Below are positions 44,490 to 56,719 of a DNA stretch of 64,000 nt, piece after piece. Both the position numbers and the translations under genes were made by a program. Source of the DNA: Thereva unica. Taxonomy: Eukaryota; Arthropoda; Insecta; Diptera; Therevidae. The notes under the pieces are model-generated. The model worked only from the letters and a program-made list of their open reading frames with translations, searched no databases and had not been told where the DNA came from. Position 1 is the first letter of the stretch; each line of letters begins with the position of its first letter. The stretch covers positions 31,852,942-31,916,941 of the forward strand of contig OX465281.1 in assembly GCA_949987705.1 (NCBI GenBank), given 5' to 3'.

Positions 44490-45745
44490 TATATCATGTC
44501 GAAGGGGACGTGAAGAAAATGGTAATCCGCCCTCTTGAGATGGCCGCCATGGATCTAACGACATAGCCTATTGCATTCTACTTATGATGCCCTTTTACCC
44601 ATGTTGAGGGGGTTGTGAAGAAAACGGAATCCGAGCACTTAAGATGGCTGCCATGGACTTAACGATATATTGAGTATACTATATTGCATGATTAACAATT
44701 TGGCAACAGAAAGTAATCCAGCAGGATTAAGGCTAAATCCAACTAAAACTAAAGAAATGAAGATAACTGCAAACACCATTGAACGGATGCGCTGAATAAT
44801 CGTGACGTGGAACTGGTTGATAAATTTTGCTACCTCGGTAGTATTATTACCGAAAATGGCGGTGCAGAAGAAGATGTCAGTTCCAGAATAAATAAAGCAC
44901 GAGGCGTATATGCATGCCTGTTCCGCATATGGAGATCAACGGAGATCTCAACTAACACCAAATTGCGGCTGTTCAACTCCAACGTTAAGGCAGTTCTTTT
45001 GTACGGTTGCGAAACATGGAAAGTCACCCAATTCATCACTTCTTTCTTCTTTCTTCTTTGATCCGTTAGCTGGTCACAGGGCGACTACAAGTCTTCATCA
45101 ACAGATGCCTGCGTCGTATCCTAAAAATCCGCTGGCAGGATAGAATTTCAAACGAAGAACTATGGCGCCGTGCCGACCAAGAAAGGATAGACGGCCAAAT
45201 CAGACGAAGGAAATGGAATTGGGTTGGCCACACCTTGCGACGCGAAAACGAAAATCTAGCCAAACAGGCCCTCGACTGGAATCCGCAAGGATCCCGTCGA
45301 GTCGGAAGACCTAGAACAACGTGGAGGAAAACCCTACTAGCAGAAGCCGCAACAACTGGGAGATCCTGGTCGGAGCTGAGAGCTGTCGCGCAAAACAGAG
45401 TCCGCTGGAGGGCCACTGTTTCCGCCCTATGTCCCATGAGGGATTAAAGGAGCGCAATGATGATATTGCTTATGGTGTTCTACTTATCATACCCTTTCAT
45501 TTGATCCCATGACGAAGGTGTTTTGAAGAAAATGGTAACCCGCCCTCTTGAGGTGGCCGCCATGGCTCTAACGATATATTGAGAATACTATATTGCGTAT
45601 ATCATTCTACTTATCATACCCTTTCCATGTCCCCATGCCCAAGTCGAGGGGGTTCTGATGAAAATCTGTAACCCGCATTCTTGAGGTGGCCGCCATGGAT
45701 CTAACGACATAGCCTATTGTATTCTACTTATGATGCCTTTTTGTT
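44490..45745. repeat. short tandem array (four ~115 bp units) interrupted by an RTE copy
   Basis: Each unit has GAAGAAAA(T/C)GG, a (CCGC)CTCTTGAGATGGCCGCCATGG-like block (split here to the core GATGGCCGCCATGG), CTAACGA(C/T)ATA and TTCTACTTAT(C/G)AT. Two units lie at 44490-44687 and two at 45463-45745. The array was continuous before the RTE at 44688-45462 was inserted. Function unknown; it may be a minor satellite. Confidence 0.75.
44688..45462 (+). pseudogene. RTE copy 2, 5'-truncated (family B)
   Basis: It starts within the RT (NNLATESNPAGLRLNPTKT) and runs through VELVDKFCYLGSIITENGG (44807 onward), the uninterrupted FRIWRSTEISTNTKLRLFNS junction near 44920-44980, YGCETWKVTQF, then the C-terminal LRRILKIRWQDRISNEELWR and WNPQGSRRVGRPRTTWRK blocks to about 45440. 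ATATTGC is duplicated on both sides (44681-44687, 45463-45469). A 38 bp TTC-rich insert at about 45040-45076 breaks the frame between TQF and the following domain. This copy gives the empty site for the family C insertion in copy 1. Confidence 0.8.
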
Positions 45746-46070
45746 TGACACCCGCGTCAAGTTTCAAGATTTGTTTACACACAAGATACAAGATAAAACT
45801 AATATAAAGCGTTTAAAAAGAGACAGAGAGAGATTCCATTCATTTCAATAAGAAAGCATAAGCATCTATCCTCGATAATCACCATTTCTTCCTATATCTA
45901 TCGGTGCAAACTGGTTCCAATTTCTACAGAAAAACACTGCATTCTGATTTTCGTAATCCAATAACGCCCCTTAACGAAAAGGGTCCTGTCTATCTATCAT
46001 CTGGGATCCACTTCCAATATGTTCATCTCAGTTCTTTAACCTAATCCTCTATATTGGAACTTTGAGGTAG
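45746..46070. other. unassigned spacer
   Basis: AT-rich, with no feature recognised. Confidence 0.35.
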
Positions 46071-46074
46071 ACAG

Positions 46075-46445
46075 AAGCGTTCTGTACCCTGGACTCCCTC
46101 TCTCGTAAGCTTGCCGCAGCAAAGCGAGACTCTATTTTTCCTAACCAGAATATCTAGTACGTCAAAGCACTTATTTTGAGCCTAGTTTGAGCTTAGCGCA
46201 GATCTCGTTGGGATGTATTTCAGTCTGGAAAACAAATGCCTACCCATACCTTGCAATCAAGACCTGGAGTTAGATCCTGCAACACCAGCCCCTGCTGTAG
46301 GTTCTATCTTTGACCCATCGGTAAACGAGTGGAGATTTCTTGGAACGAAGGATGAGATCCTCTCACTCAGAGCGATCTGGAATAATCCGCAGTTCATCAA
46401 CCATATTGGGATACCGTTAAAAATATGCATTATCCTTTAACTGTA
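46075..46445 (-). pseudogene. RNase H fragment, antisense (family E)
   Basis: On the minus strand: FTDGSKIEP near 46320 (first Asp strand, with the canonical FTDGS kept), AGAGVAGSNS, VFQTEIHPNEICAKLKLG near 46215 (Glu helix) and CFDVLDILVRKNRVSL near 46150, the last standing before the HxGxxGNExA box. It matches the RNase H at 28.17-28.48 kb. Stops and shifts are present; nothing of the RT is left. Confidence 0.6.
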
Positions 46446-46614
46446 TAGGGCCTCAACTGTATAGGACGTTCAATAAGATCTGAAGTCTTAAGCCACTTAT
46501 GGCGATGGATTTTCATATGGAGGAGGCAACCCATATGGGGTGAACACTGCACCCAAGTTAGACCTGGTGTGTACGAAGTACAAGAAGTCAAAGTTTAATT
46601 TCAATAAATCCACT

Positions 46615-46810
46615 ATTGCCCTGACAATGAACACCCTATCGTTCTTCTTGTTTGTTTGACGAAACATCACAATGAAAGCATCCATCGCTTTGGGGAGTTA
46701 AGTTTGGTAGCTTCAGGTAACTCCAAGGGTTTTGAAAAAGCATGGCACCCTGCTCTGTTAGCTAAACTCCCGGCTATTGGCATCGAACTAGGTATAAAGT
46801 ATTGACAGAC
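46615..46810 (+). pseudogene. family A RT fragment
   Basis: The plus strand reads LLVCLTKHHNESIHRFGELS and LVASGNSKGFEKAWHPALLA then KLPAIGIEL, matching the family A block around the catalytic Asp (LVALDISKAFDRVWHPALL at 56.95 kb). The catalytic Asp codon is lost (LDISKAFD has become SGNSKGFE). About 65 codons remain. Confidence 0.65.
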
Positions 46811-49800
46811 AAACAAACTAAGAATGCGGAATCGCAAATATAGATTTCCGAACATACTATACCTACTAAACTATGTCAGAACTGGTATGAGACACCCATT
46901 GATATCCTAGTGAAACTAAACCGTCTGGTGACAGAAAGCGTGATTCCAGTGTATCCAGGAATGGCAGAAAAGGTGTGATGGTTGACGAACTGCTCCCAAT
47001 AGGAGTGAGATTGAATGATCACAGTGAAGTATGCTTTGATTTTATTGAGCATATCTTCGTCAATTCAGGATTATCGCCATACTTCGATTATGGTGTTTCT
47101 ATATGTAGTTCAATAGTCCTCCTTTTTTCAGGAAGGGCTGCCGGGAGCTCTGGAGTTGTCTAGGGTTTTGAGAATTAAGGGTTGTTTATTCAAGATCTTC
47201 TCTGTGATAGTACCTACTACTATGGTCTGGTCTACACTTCGATCCTGTCCAGGAAATATTCGGTTAAGGAAATATTGTGGGGTCTACACCTCGACAGCAT
47301 TAGAGAGACTTGAACTGATGGACAGGTTTATTTTATAGTCGTGCGAGAAAGGTTTTCTGGATAGGAAGGTTTAGCTTCGAAGTAGGGCGTCAAGATTTCG
47401 TCTTTGATTATGCCCAAAGCTTTTCTTTTCAAGGGGCTTATGGTTTTCTGCCGAAAGTTTTCTAGGAGAGGGGTTGTACTAATAATGAATGGAAGCTCGT
47501 TACACTTCCCGAGGTGTACGAATGAAACGGAAGATGTGGAATACTTTTTTTTTAATGCAATGTAATGTAATTTGGAATCATCACCATGAGATTAAGGCTG
47601 GATGTGTCCAACAGGGGGAGAGTTAACCCTAGCACAAGACAGAGTTATAATAATTGAACCAATTCTGTGTGTGGAAGAGTGGAAGATGAAAGAAGTAGTT
47701 TTAGTGGGTCTAGAAGGCGGGAGTCGTCCATACCTATTAAACCTTTCCATCTCCCAACACCGGATGAAGAAATCCCATAAATTTACCTCTGCAATTTCTG
47801 ATATTTCTGACCTCCTCCAGTACTCATTACATTTTAATTTATTACGGCTTTCCTAGTATTTCTCTGAAAACGAATTGGTGCTTCGCTTTGAAGCTCATCC
47901 TCAGATAAATAATTGAAAAGAAGGCGTCCATGCCCCCAGCCCCATCCAGAATCTCTTCACACTCCCCCCCAAAAATGTTTTTAATCAATACCTGTAGCCC
48001 AACTTTAACACGAGCTTGTAATTGTAACATCCTTGTTTTGCAGGATCTCTCTCGCACAGGTGAATTGACTCCAGCGTTTGCCACTCATAACACACATAGT
48101 CGGCGACATATTTAATATTTCCTCAGTAGAATATTCGTCGTCGTCGTTGTCACCCCGCACCATTTTCTGACTCTGGGGTTTGCGGTGGGAATGGAGGGTG
48201 GGGGGTGGTATACAGGTAGATGATGGAATTTTAGATTATGTTCCACTCCTCAAGGTAAATAAAAATTTCCTTTTGCGGGGATGTAATTTTCTTTACGGCT
48301 CTACCGAAGAAATTTGTCTCTTCTTAGTCGTTAGTCTTCTTAGAAATGCTGAGCAAGATTCTGCAATGAATTCTCCCCAAGGTAGTGAGATTATGTGCTG
48401 GTGGAAAGGAGGGGGGGGGATAATTATATTTTGCCATTTTCGCGATAATAAGCCGCAGGTGGCAGTTGACGCCAACATCATAAGTCAGCTTAGGACGCCT
48501 CTAGTGTAATAATACTCGGCAATCATAAATGATGCGGTGAGTCTTGGCTTAGGTAATAGCTTCACCTGAGCCGAGTGAAGCAGGTGAGTCTAGATACGAG
48601 CGTAACCCTGAATTAGTTATAAGTATTACCCATCAGCATTGGTCATTCGTCATTGAGCAATGCGGCTGCAAATACCACATCATACTCTCCACCGACAATT
48701 AAACTTAATCGCGACCGTCGACCACTTCAACTGTCGGCGATTTGTTTTCGTTTACCTGCAAAACACAGGTGTATATCGGCTGGAGAGGGCGACAGACAAG
48801 ACGTCGGTCGGTTGGTCTCAATTTGCAAGGAATACAACAACACTCCGAACGCGGAATTGTCGAGTTCTAATTACATGGAATTAAATCGCTTAAGAACAGC
48901 CCCAATAGCACAGGTAACTGCCTTGATTTACTACTATCGGTATCGATCTAGTCTGACATCGACTCACTCTCAGAAATTCCAGGTGTTCTCGGCGACGACG
49001 ACGACGACGTCGGTGGGTATATATGACGGGGGATGAACTTGCGGTCGTGGGGGAATGGAGGTTAAATTACACCTGAACGAGGACTATACCTGTTATAAAA
49101 TTATACTGATGAGATCGCTTCAGCGTTGCCGCATTTGAGCATAAGTTTGCTGATATGCGTGTAATTAGGAGAATGTGGGTAAATTCCATAATGGTATGAA
49201 ATTTGTTTTTGCTTAACCAACAACGCGTTCCGTGAATACAGCCAGGAGCGGGGTGCTCTCCTGTTTGCCAGTGTTTTCGGAGGGGGCGCAAATACTCATT
49301 ATAATTTGATATCCGGTAATTAGCATGTCCTCTACAACAGGTCTGTTTGTGGAATTTGATATTGGGCCTCGATGCCAACGTAAATGGGGCGTAATTTTAC
49401 GATATATAGAAAATTGGGAGAAGTATTCGGAAATATTTATCATGATGGAAAATGGCTTTGTATGACAATAATTTTTGATTTTCCATGCATTATTACAAAA
49501 TTTTCAAATTATTCAAATTATAGATATTCAGAAAATTTAATAGAAAATTCCTTTCGAAATAATTTGTATTGCTGCTGGTCTTTCTGTGTCGCTGAAAGCA
49601 GGGATTCAATTGTTTTGAGTTGAACTATTTAGTGTATTTGCAAGCGAAATACCAATCATTATGAACTATCGGAAACTATAAACCGTAATCGGCTCAAGGT
49701 ATCTGGTATAATGAAACCCAACCATGAAAGGACATCTCGTTAGGCATCGATGACAACGCAAGATACAAATGCGACAGGAGGTCAGGTATATACAGTACGA

Positions 49801-49889
49801 AAAAATATGGGACTCACTTTTTAATGATATAGTTGACACTAACCTTACAAATCTCAAAGTTAGTACGTATATATAGGGTATGTTTATCT
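46811..49889. other. 3 kb without recognised features
   Basis: Open frames 46975-47163, 47602-47856, 48180-48509 and 48653-49036 have no motif and no supporting context. A CGACGACGACGACG run lies near 48993. Some of this may be unique host non-coding DNA. Confidence 0.35.
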
Positions 49890-51400
49890 TTGTAAAGAGT
49901 GTCTCAATAAGAGTGCACTATTTCAATTTTGTATCATTTTTATTTTCGTGCAAGAGGCAACTCTGAAACTTGACAGCTGTCACCTGATTGTTCCCTTTAT
50001 AAAAATGGAAAAAGTTACGAAAACTTCAAGGAGTTTACGGTCGACCTAGTGCACCTAATGTGTCAACAATTCGAAGTGGTCAAAGAACTGAATTCAAATG
50101 AGTCGATTATGGACAGTCTTGATATACAGAAGCACGGTAATGTAAAGAGGACTGACAGCTTCGAATACCGTAAAAAACGGTTATCTAGTAACGTCAGCAG
50201 TAATGCAAAAGCAACAACAATAGCTTCGATTTTATGTGGCAAGCGGTCCCCACGTGACGTCAGCACTAAAATATAGTGTTATGGTCTTTTACATTACATG
50301 GACAATAAGGTATCTGGAAAACAAAATTGCTGTAAACAAGAGTGTCGTCGAAAATCCTAAAACATCAATTCGGCATCCCTTCCCAACTTGTAATTTCACT
50401 AAGCACTACGCCGCGAATTTTGACGAAAGGTTCCACCTTCACCCGCAAAATATTCAGCTTACTCAGGAGCTCAAAGGAGCAGACTATGCAAAGCGATTTG
50501 GCAATTCGTCCAATGGGTAATGGAGGCAAGTGAAGTAAATGCCGATTTTTCCCAAAATGTCATCTTCTCCGATGAAGCGCATTTCCATCTGAATGGCTCC
50601 GTGAATAAACAAAATTATCGAATTTCGGGGGTCAGAAAATCTTCACGCGATTAATGAGAAACAAATGTATCCACAACTAGCAATGGTGCGCATTTTAGCA
50701 AAGCCGACTATCCACGATCCTGTGAACGTTTGATTCGAATGTTGGTTTCCAACGATTGAGTCAATAGCCAAATCAGCTCTAACGGGTTCAAATACTAACG
50801 TTGAATACACTTTGGACGCTTGACTTTGGACACTCGTAGTTCGAGCACCTGCCACACAATGCATCCTACCATCAAGCGTCCAACGTTGGAAGTTCATAGC
50901 ATCATGTAGTGCCGCTTTTAGGTAGTGACTGTGGACGGCATTCGTCACAGGAACATGGTAACGGAGTTCTTGTGGCCCCAACTGGACGGCTTGGATCTGG
51001 ACGAAATGTGGTTTCAGCAGAACGGCGCTACCAACCACACCGCGAATGAAGCAATCGATTTATTGCACGATTTCCAGACTAAATCATATCACTAAATTCT
51101 GAAGTCAACTGGCCACTAAAAGCATGCGATTTAACGCTGTGCGATTTTTTTTGGGGGGTTTTGTGAAATCTCGGGTTTACGGGAATAAACTAGAATCAAT
51201 TCCGAAGTTCAAGGCCGAGGTCTAACAAGTCAGATTCAAGCCTGAAACAAATATGTCGGGCCGTACCGTAGCAGTAGTTAATACAACTTATCTGCTGTGA
51301 ACACACTGACTGACAGATGAGGCTCAAATCTTGTGCAATAGCTACAATTCCGGCTTATTTTAGCAATATTTTAACGCGTGTACAATAGTACAAGATGGTC
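49890..51400 (+). pseudogene. dead mariner/Tc1-superfamily transposase
   Basis: The plus strand yields, in changing frames, YGRPSAPNVSTIRS near 50037 (HTH region), FTLHPQNIQLTQELKGADYAK-like residues (50430-50490), NVIFSDEAHFHLNGSVNKQN near 50560-50610 (first catalytic Asp), MVTEFLWPQLDGLDLDEMWF near 50957, FQQNGATNHTANEAIDLLHD near 51015-51070, and LTLCDFFWG-like residues near 51130 (third catalytic region). In the second catalytic box the Asp is Asn (QQNGAT). The 5' edge near 49895 (GAGTGTCTCAATAAGAGTGC) resembles a mariner-type terminus. I did not find the matching 3' terminus. Stops are frequent. Confidence 0.7.
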
Positions 51401-52269
51401 TTTGGATTGACCCCGCGCCATAAAAAAAGGAAAAGAAGGCGGACGTCAGACTATGATTTTGAATATAAATGAACAGATTGACTTTTCTCGCAGATGTGGA
51501 CTTCCCTTCCTTATTTATGGCGCAAGATCTACCTGGCAATCTCTGGTTTTAGTCAGCTCGGCCACACTAATTTGCGCTGCTGCGGATGACTCATGGGACC
51601 AAAATGACGGACCTCATAAAAAATAGGGTTGCAGGCTTCCAAACGCTTCAAAGTTTAACATTGTTGCCTCAACAACTTAAGCTTTGGGCCGACTCATTGG
51701 AAATAGGACTCTGAAGAAATAAGAAAGACTTTTTGTCCAAGCTCCAAAGAGCTCAATCAAGAGCTTTCACATAATGAACAATGACACCCATAGAAAAAAG
51801 TATTAGTTTCTGTTTGCTATTGGGACTTTTCGAAAATAGCCCGCGGTTTAGATGGCCAAACCATTTCAGCAGCAACAGTTTAGTTCAGTTCAATGATACT
51901 ACAGTCCTGGATCCAGAACGACACCAAATTACTGGATAGACCTTCTTATAAGGAAAGAATTGCTCAAAGTGTGGGCATCTTTCCATGCAATTTCCCGGAA
52001 TTGGGCAAGCATGTGTTAGCTTTTGGTTTTTTTGCTGATGCAATGCTGAGAGGTTTTCATTTTGGTGTCGTAGGCCTAGTTGAGCAAAATTATGGAAGAT
52101 TGTTCTACTTTACAGGAAGACGCCTCCTTCCCAGCATGGTAATCCCTTCAAAGGCTTGACGACAGCTGACCAAGATGTGCTAACTTCTGTTTAGGAACAA
52201 CAGCTGCTTGTAAAATCGAAAGAAACTTAAAAAAAAAAATTTAATTTGACTTTCAGACTTCGTACATTA
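51401..52269. other. unassigned
   Basis: An 88-codon open frame at 51893-52159 has no motif I recognise. No repeat was seen. Confidence 0.35.
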
Positions 52270-53000
52270 AGCTGAACTCATTCTTCATTCGGACCGCCAG
52301 AATTGTGTCCAATTCAATGCCTCCAAAACGAAGTTTTGTCATATTTCCAACACAATATGCAACAACTCTTCATCCCTTACAGTGGATGGTGTAGAGCTTA
52401 AGGCTTAATATTTTAGAGGTAGCATGAAACAAAATTCAAAGACCTACGATGGATTGATCATGTATTCCAAATCGCCAAACAAGCATCTCAGTGCCTTCTT
52501 CGGGCCAGCCATCGGTCCTTGCAAATCCTCCATTCGGCCTCTCCTCGAATTCTTCGTTTTATAGGCAAGCGGTCGCAAGGAAGACAGTTTGTCTTCCATC
52601 ATTTTCTATCATTTGTTCACCCAAACATTTTCTCGTTTCACTGTCCATTACACTAAAAAAGAATACTTTCGTTCTCGGTGACCTACGAAAATTTCTTGCT
52701 CCTCAGCACTACTACATAGACATTCCGATGGTTACATGAAAATGATGGCGAAAAGTGAGCTTATATGAAAACCTGTTTGGAACGATGGACAAGTCTGCGA
52801 ACGGCCAACTCGGGTCAATCTCTCTGCTTCATCGCCTCCTCCTTAAACGTCCCTCTAACAGATCATAACCTAAAACTTATTCTACCGATCGAAGTAAGCT
52901 TATTATTAGATATTGCATTATAACATGATCAACGACATGATGGACTAGTAATATAAAGGGAGATTCCTGAGTTTGGAACTGGAACACAAAAAATTGTGCT
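52270..53000 (+). pseudogene. family A thumb fragment and 3' UTR
   Basis: From 52300: VQFNASKTKFCHISNTICNN (compare VEFNPSKTKYCLISKKKINT in the main copy), LTVDGVELKA, a LRWIDHVFQIAKQASQC block near 52450, and SIRPLLEF near 52535. After 330 bp of poorly matching sequence, the family 3' UTR appears at 52895-52998 (ACATGATGGACTAGTAATAT) and ends in an A-rich tail. Stops and deletions show decay. Confidence 0.65.
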
Positions 53001-54690
53001 TGGTAGATAACATTCGTCAAGTTTTTGGTCAAATATGCCACACAGAAGTTGCTTCGATCGCTGATGTTCCGCGTATATTCAGAAAACTTTTGGGTACAGC
53101 AACATGGTTTGGTCCAAGGTACAATAATACAAGGTAAGCTCATAAGGAAAAGCTCTGTTTTCATCTAGAAAAACTTCTACGCTTTTTACATTAGAAAAGA
53201 CCTCAATGACGTCACGAGAAAGCTTTTCTCTTGTGAGCTAAGATCATGAGACCTTCATAAGCTTACCGTGGTTTGGTCTATCGTGTATGAATGGCTAAAA
53301 AACCACATTTTTGTAATAAGCTTTTAATAATAAGGTTTGCGTCTTCGCTAGGACGAAAGCTCTTTTATAGGGGAAATTATTGATAAGGTTTATGTATTCG
53401 ATAGCATGAAAGCTTTTTTTATAGTGGAAATTTTGATTGGGGATTTTTCATATCGTTTGTGCTTTGCTTTTTTAGTTTTTTTTTATCTCTGCTGGGTATG
53501 ACACTCTGTCAACAGCTTTGGGGAACATCCACAGCAAAAAGATCAGACTCACTAGTCTAAAGCGATACTGGTTGTATTTATTTGGATTGAAATTTACTGG
53601 TTGATTCCCGTAGCAGAAGTTCGATGTCGATCGCGGTAGCGGAAGCATTGGATTGTCACTGGAATAATGGAGCCGCACACTATCCGGCAAAATAAAGAAG
53701 ATCTTCGTGTAAAGCTATAGTCTTCACAAGAAGTATAGAGATACCCTTCCTTACGAAACACTCAACATTTCTACTATATTAAAAAAACAAAGCCCTATTA
53801 AATCTAACCACTTAAGAATCCCTCTTATCCAATCATACCAAATAGCATCCCTTCCTCCTTTAAAATTCCTTAATTTAAGTAAATCATTTGTACTACAACC
53901 ATGTTATCCCCACAGTAACACAATTACATCTGCCACATACATTAACCAGAAGTAATTTTTCCCAAAAGCCCCCGAACAGTCATAATTTATTCAGCTTAAC
54001 ATACAAGAAATGATTTCCAATAATGAACCCTCAAAAGCAACATTCCCCCCAGCCCAGCCAGCAGCAGCAAAAGGGCACCCACCCGGATTTAGGTTCTACC
54101 TTCATCGAATATTGAAGACCCCCTGCTGGGGCTGGGGGCGAGCTCCAGAGTACACAACACTAATAACACTAATTCTCCCCGATTATCCCCAGCACTAAGC
54201 CTCCGCCCCCGAATAATGCAAACGACCAGGAGACAGTTACCAGCAATAAACGTCACGGGCCCCCAAAGAACCAGTTCCAAATGCCACCCCCAGATGGGGT
54301 CGTTTTACCGGAATGACTGTTCCTTATTTTGGGCCATCAAGCGGCCATACATCACGTCCAATACTTTCGATCTTTACGAAATCTGCGTCGTTGTCGTGTA
54401 GTCGTCGTCGTCGGCTGGTCTCTATCGAGACGGCAATTGGCTGGGGCTTTGCCATCATTAAAAGTCGGTAAACGAATTCATTAGGCAACAACTTAACAAA
54501 TGGCCCGAAAGCCCGCTAATGGAAGGCTTAAATCAGGCTCTTTATAAGTTCGCGTAAATTCAAATTAATGGCTGCTTTCTGGCTCTGATGGCTTCAAACA
54601 CTATTCTCTGCGTGCCCCGTACGAGGAGCTCCGAGTAATCCTATGCCGTTTATTAGAAATTAATTTGTAGAAAGCCCTAGTGACTTTCTA
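53001..54690. other. 1.7 kb without recognised features
   Basis: At 53335-53430 two imperfect direct repeats (AAAGCT-TTTTATAG-GGAAATT) are present. Around 53123 and 53262 short inverted GGTAAGCT motifs occur. No gene was recognised. Confidence 0.35.
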
Positions 54691-55023
54691 ATGGCGTCTT
54701 TGCTCCTACTGCTGCTGCTGCTGGCTCCTCCGTCATGGCAGGCACTTCAGGGGACGTGGGAGGACGCAGAGGCTCCGATGTATGCTCGCTTTCGTCATCC
54801 GAAGTCTAAATCAGAAACTCGAAACACGTTTGTAATGGGATTTGGCGGTTATTATATGAAATATTGCAACTCATCGACTTGCGGGGTCTTTTCAACTCTC
54901 GGCAATGAACTGATACCGCCGCAGAGGCAGCCAATCCGCCGGAGTGCGGCGGGATCCGAGAGATTTCCTTTTATATGCGGAATGGAAATTAACAATTTTC
55001 TACAATATTCGTTCTACCTTTAG
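54691..55023 (+). CDS. possible small secreted-type ORF (low support)
   Basis: A 110-codon frame starts with ATG and a strongly hydrophobic leader (MASLLLLLLLLAPPSWQA), which would score as a signal peptide, followed by a region with four cysteines. The leucines come from a CTG/CTC trinucleotide run, so the resemblance may be accidental. No promoter, splice site or homologue can be shown. It could be a chance frame or the first exon of a gene that leaves the window's readable part. Confidence 0.15.
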   Translation: MASLLLLLLLLAPPSWQALQGTWEDAEAPMYARFRHPKSKSETRNTFVMGFGGYYMKYCNSSTCGVFSTLGNELIPPQRQPIRRSAAGSERFPFICGMEINNFLQYSFYL

Positions 55024-55721
55024 AAAATCATCAACAATTCATGCCCTTTGTGAGTGCTGCTGAATGATTTTTTATGGCACAACGTGAATTGTTTGCAGAA
55101 AGGCTCATTTGATCTTTGTGGGAAGGCTGCTATTAGGCTCTTGTTGGGCATAACCTGGATTTGTTTACAAACATTGGATGCTCTAGTTTTGACATTGAGG
55201 AGAAAGGTTGCTTTAAGGTTACTTTACCAATGAATAGCATTATTCGAACATTTATTTGTTTTTAAAACGTTTTCAATGCGAGAGGGGCACCAGGAGAAAT
55301 TCATGTGATTATTGGTATATCATTGTTATCAGCGAAATGCAAATAGTCCAACAATATTGAGTTGACTTTCAACATCTGGAAAGTTGTAAGAATCAGATTG
55401 ATGAATAAATTAGACAAAGGTCAAAATCTCATATTTGATAAAAATCTCATATAGGTGAGACTCTGCTGAACTATAAAAAACCAACAGTTTTAGGACAATA
55501 ATATCTATTTGAGTAAAGATGAAACTAAAGAAGTTCCATTTCTGAATCTCACAACTCTACATCAACACGCCAGATGACTATCGAGATCGACGATTAACTC
55601 TGTTCGAATGTCCCCCCATTCCAGCTGGATTAACTGTCCCAAAGTTTCCCAAAATAGTTTACTACATACTTTCTTCATGTCCTTCGAACCGTTGATACAT
55701 ACATATTTTTATAATAAGATC
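55024..55721. other. unassigned
   Basis: No feature recognised. Confidence 0.35.
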
Positions 55722-55843
55722 TTTTTTTTTTTTTTTTTTTATATGAATGTAACCCTTTGTACTACCAGTCCGTCATGTCGTTCACTTCATGGTGCAATGT
55801 CTAGTAGTAGCTTGGTTTGAAGAGTAGAGGAGAATAGGAAAGG

Positions 55844-56617
55844 TTAGAGGGGGTCTGGAGGGTGTAGAAGAAAATGACGATGGACCTCACGTTTGAACTC
55901 TAAGGTATTGTACGAGTTCGGAAATAACGACTGCGGGAGATTATTCCACAGTCGAATTGTTCTATTCATAAACGAACTTCTAAACCGTATTGTGCGTGAA
56001 CGAGGGGGCTGTAGGGTATGGGGGTGAGCCGAGCGGACTAGTCTTGTGTTGCGGGAAAAGTATTGCCGTGCAGGCAGGAGGTCCTGAATTTCGGTGGAAC
56101 AGTCGCCATGGTAATAGCGATAAAGTATGGAGAGGGCTGCTACATTCCTACGGTGGCTCAAGGTGTCTATGGAGGCGCGAAAGGGGCCATCACCAATGAG
56201 TTTGAGGGCACGATTTTGCACCTTGTCGAGACAGGCCAAGGTGGTTTTTGGGGCGCCTGCCCAGATATGTGAGTTGTATTCGAGGCGCGGCCGAATGTAG
56301 GATTTGTATATTGTAGCCAATGCGGCTGGCTAGAGGAGGAACTTGCATCTCTTGAGAAATCCAAGGCATTGGGAGGCTTGTTTGGCGATTTGGAATATGT
56401 GATCATTCCATCGCAGATGCTCCGTTAAAGTTACCCCTAGGATGTTGAGAGTTGAGTCTGTTGTTAGATTCTTTTTATCCACTGAGATAGGAGGAAGGTC
56501 GGTACAATTTTTGTTGGAGATCAGACAGTGCTTCGTTTTTGTGGCATTGAATCCGACGCGGTTCATTTCGCCCCAATGAAGAATCGATTCGATATCCCGG
56601 TTGATCGAAGCCGACAT
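55844..56617 (-). pseudogene. family A RT thumb and C-terminal tail (antisense copy)
   Basis: Frames 56617-56330 and 56320-55844 give SINRDIESILHWGEMNRVGF, TLNILGVTLTEHLRWNDHIF, QIAKQASQCLGFLKRCKFLL and, after a one-frame shift, YKSYIRPRLEYNSHIWAGAP, LDKVQNRALKLIGDGPF, LLPARQYFSRNTRLVRSAHP and TIRLWNNLPQSLFPNSYNT. Complete thumb and tail compared with 5640-6258. The frameshift at about 56325 inactivates it. Confidence 0.75.
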
Positions 56618-56719
56618 CAGTTGACGGTGGTAAAGACAAGGTCTGGCACGTGCTTGTCTTATATTGTCGAAGGAGTAAGAGAAATTCAGAGTACCGTCAT
56701 CAGCGAAGCAGTGAAGTGG

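Noticed and set aside
46213..46440. 75-codon plus-strand open frame
   Set aside because: Antisense of an RNase H fragment; the minus strand carries FTDGSK and the Glu helix.
48653..49036. 127-codon plus-strand open frame
   Set aside because: No motif, overlapping short frames on the same strand and a threonine run from a GACGAC repeat; most likely chance.
50643..51038. 131-codon open frame on the minus strand
   Set aside because: It is antisense to the mariner transposase remnant, whose plus-strand motifs are recognisable.
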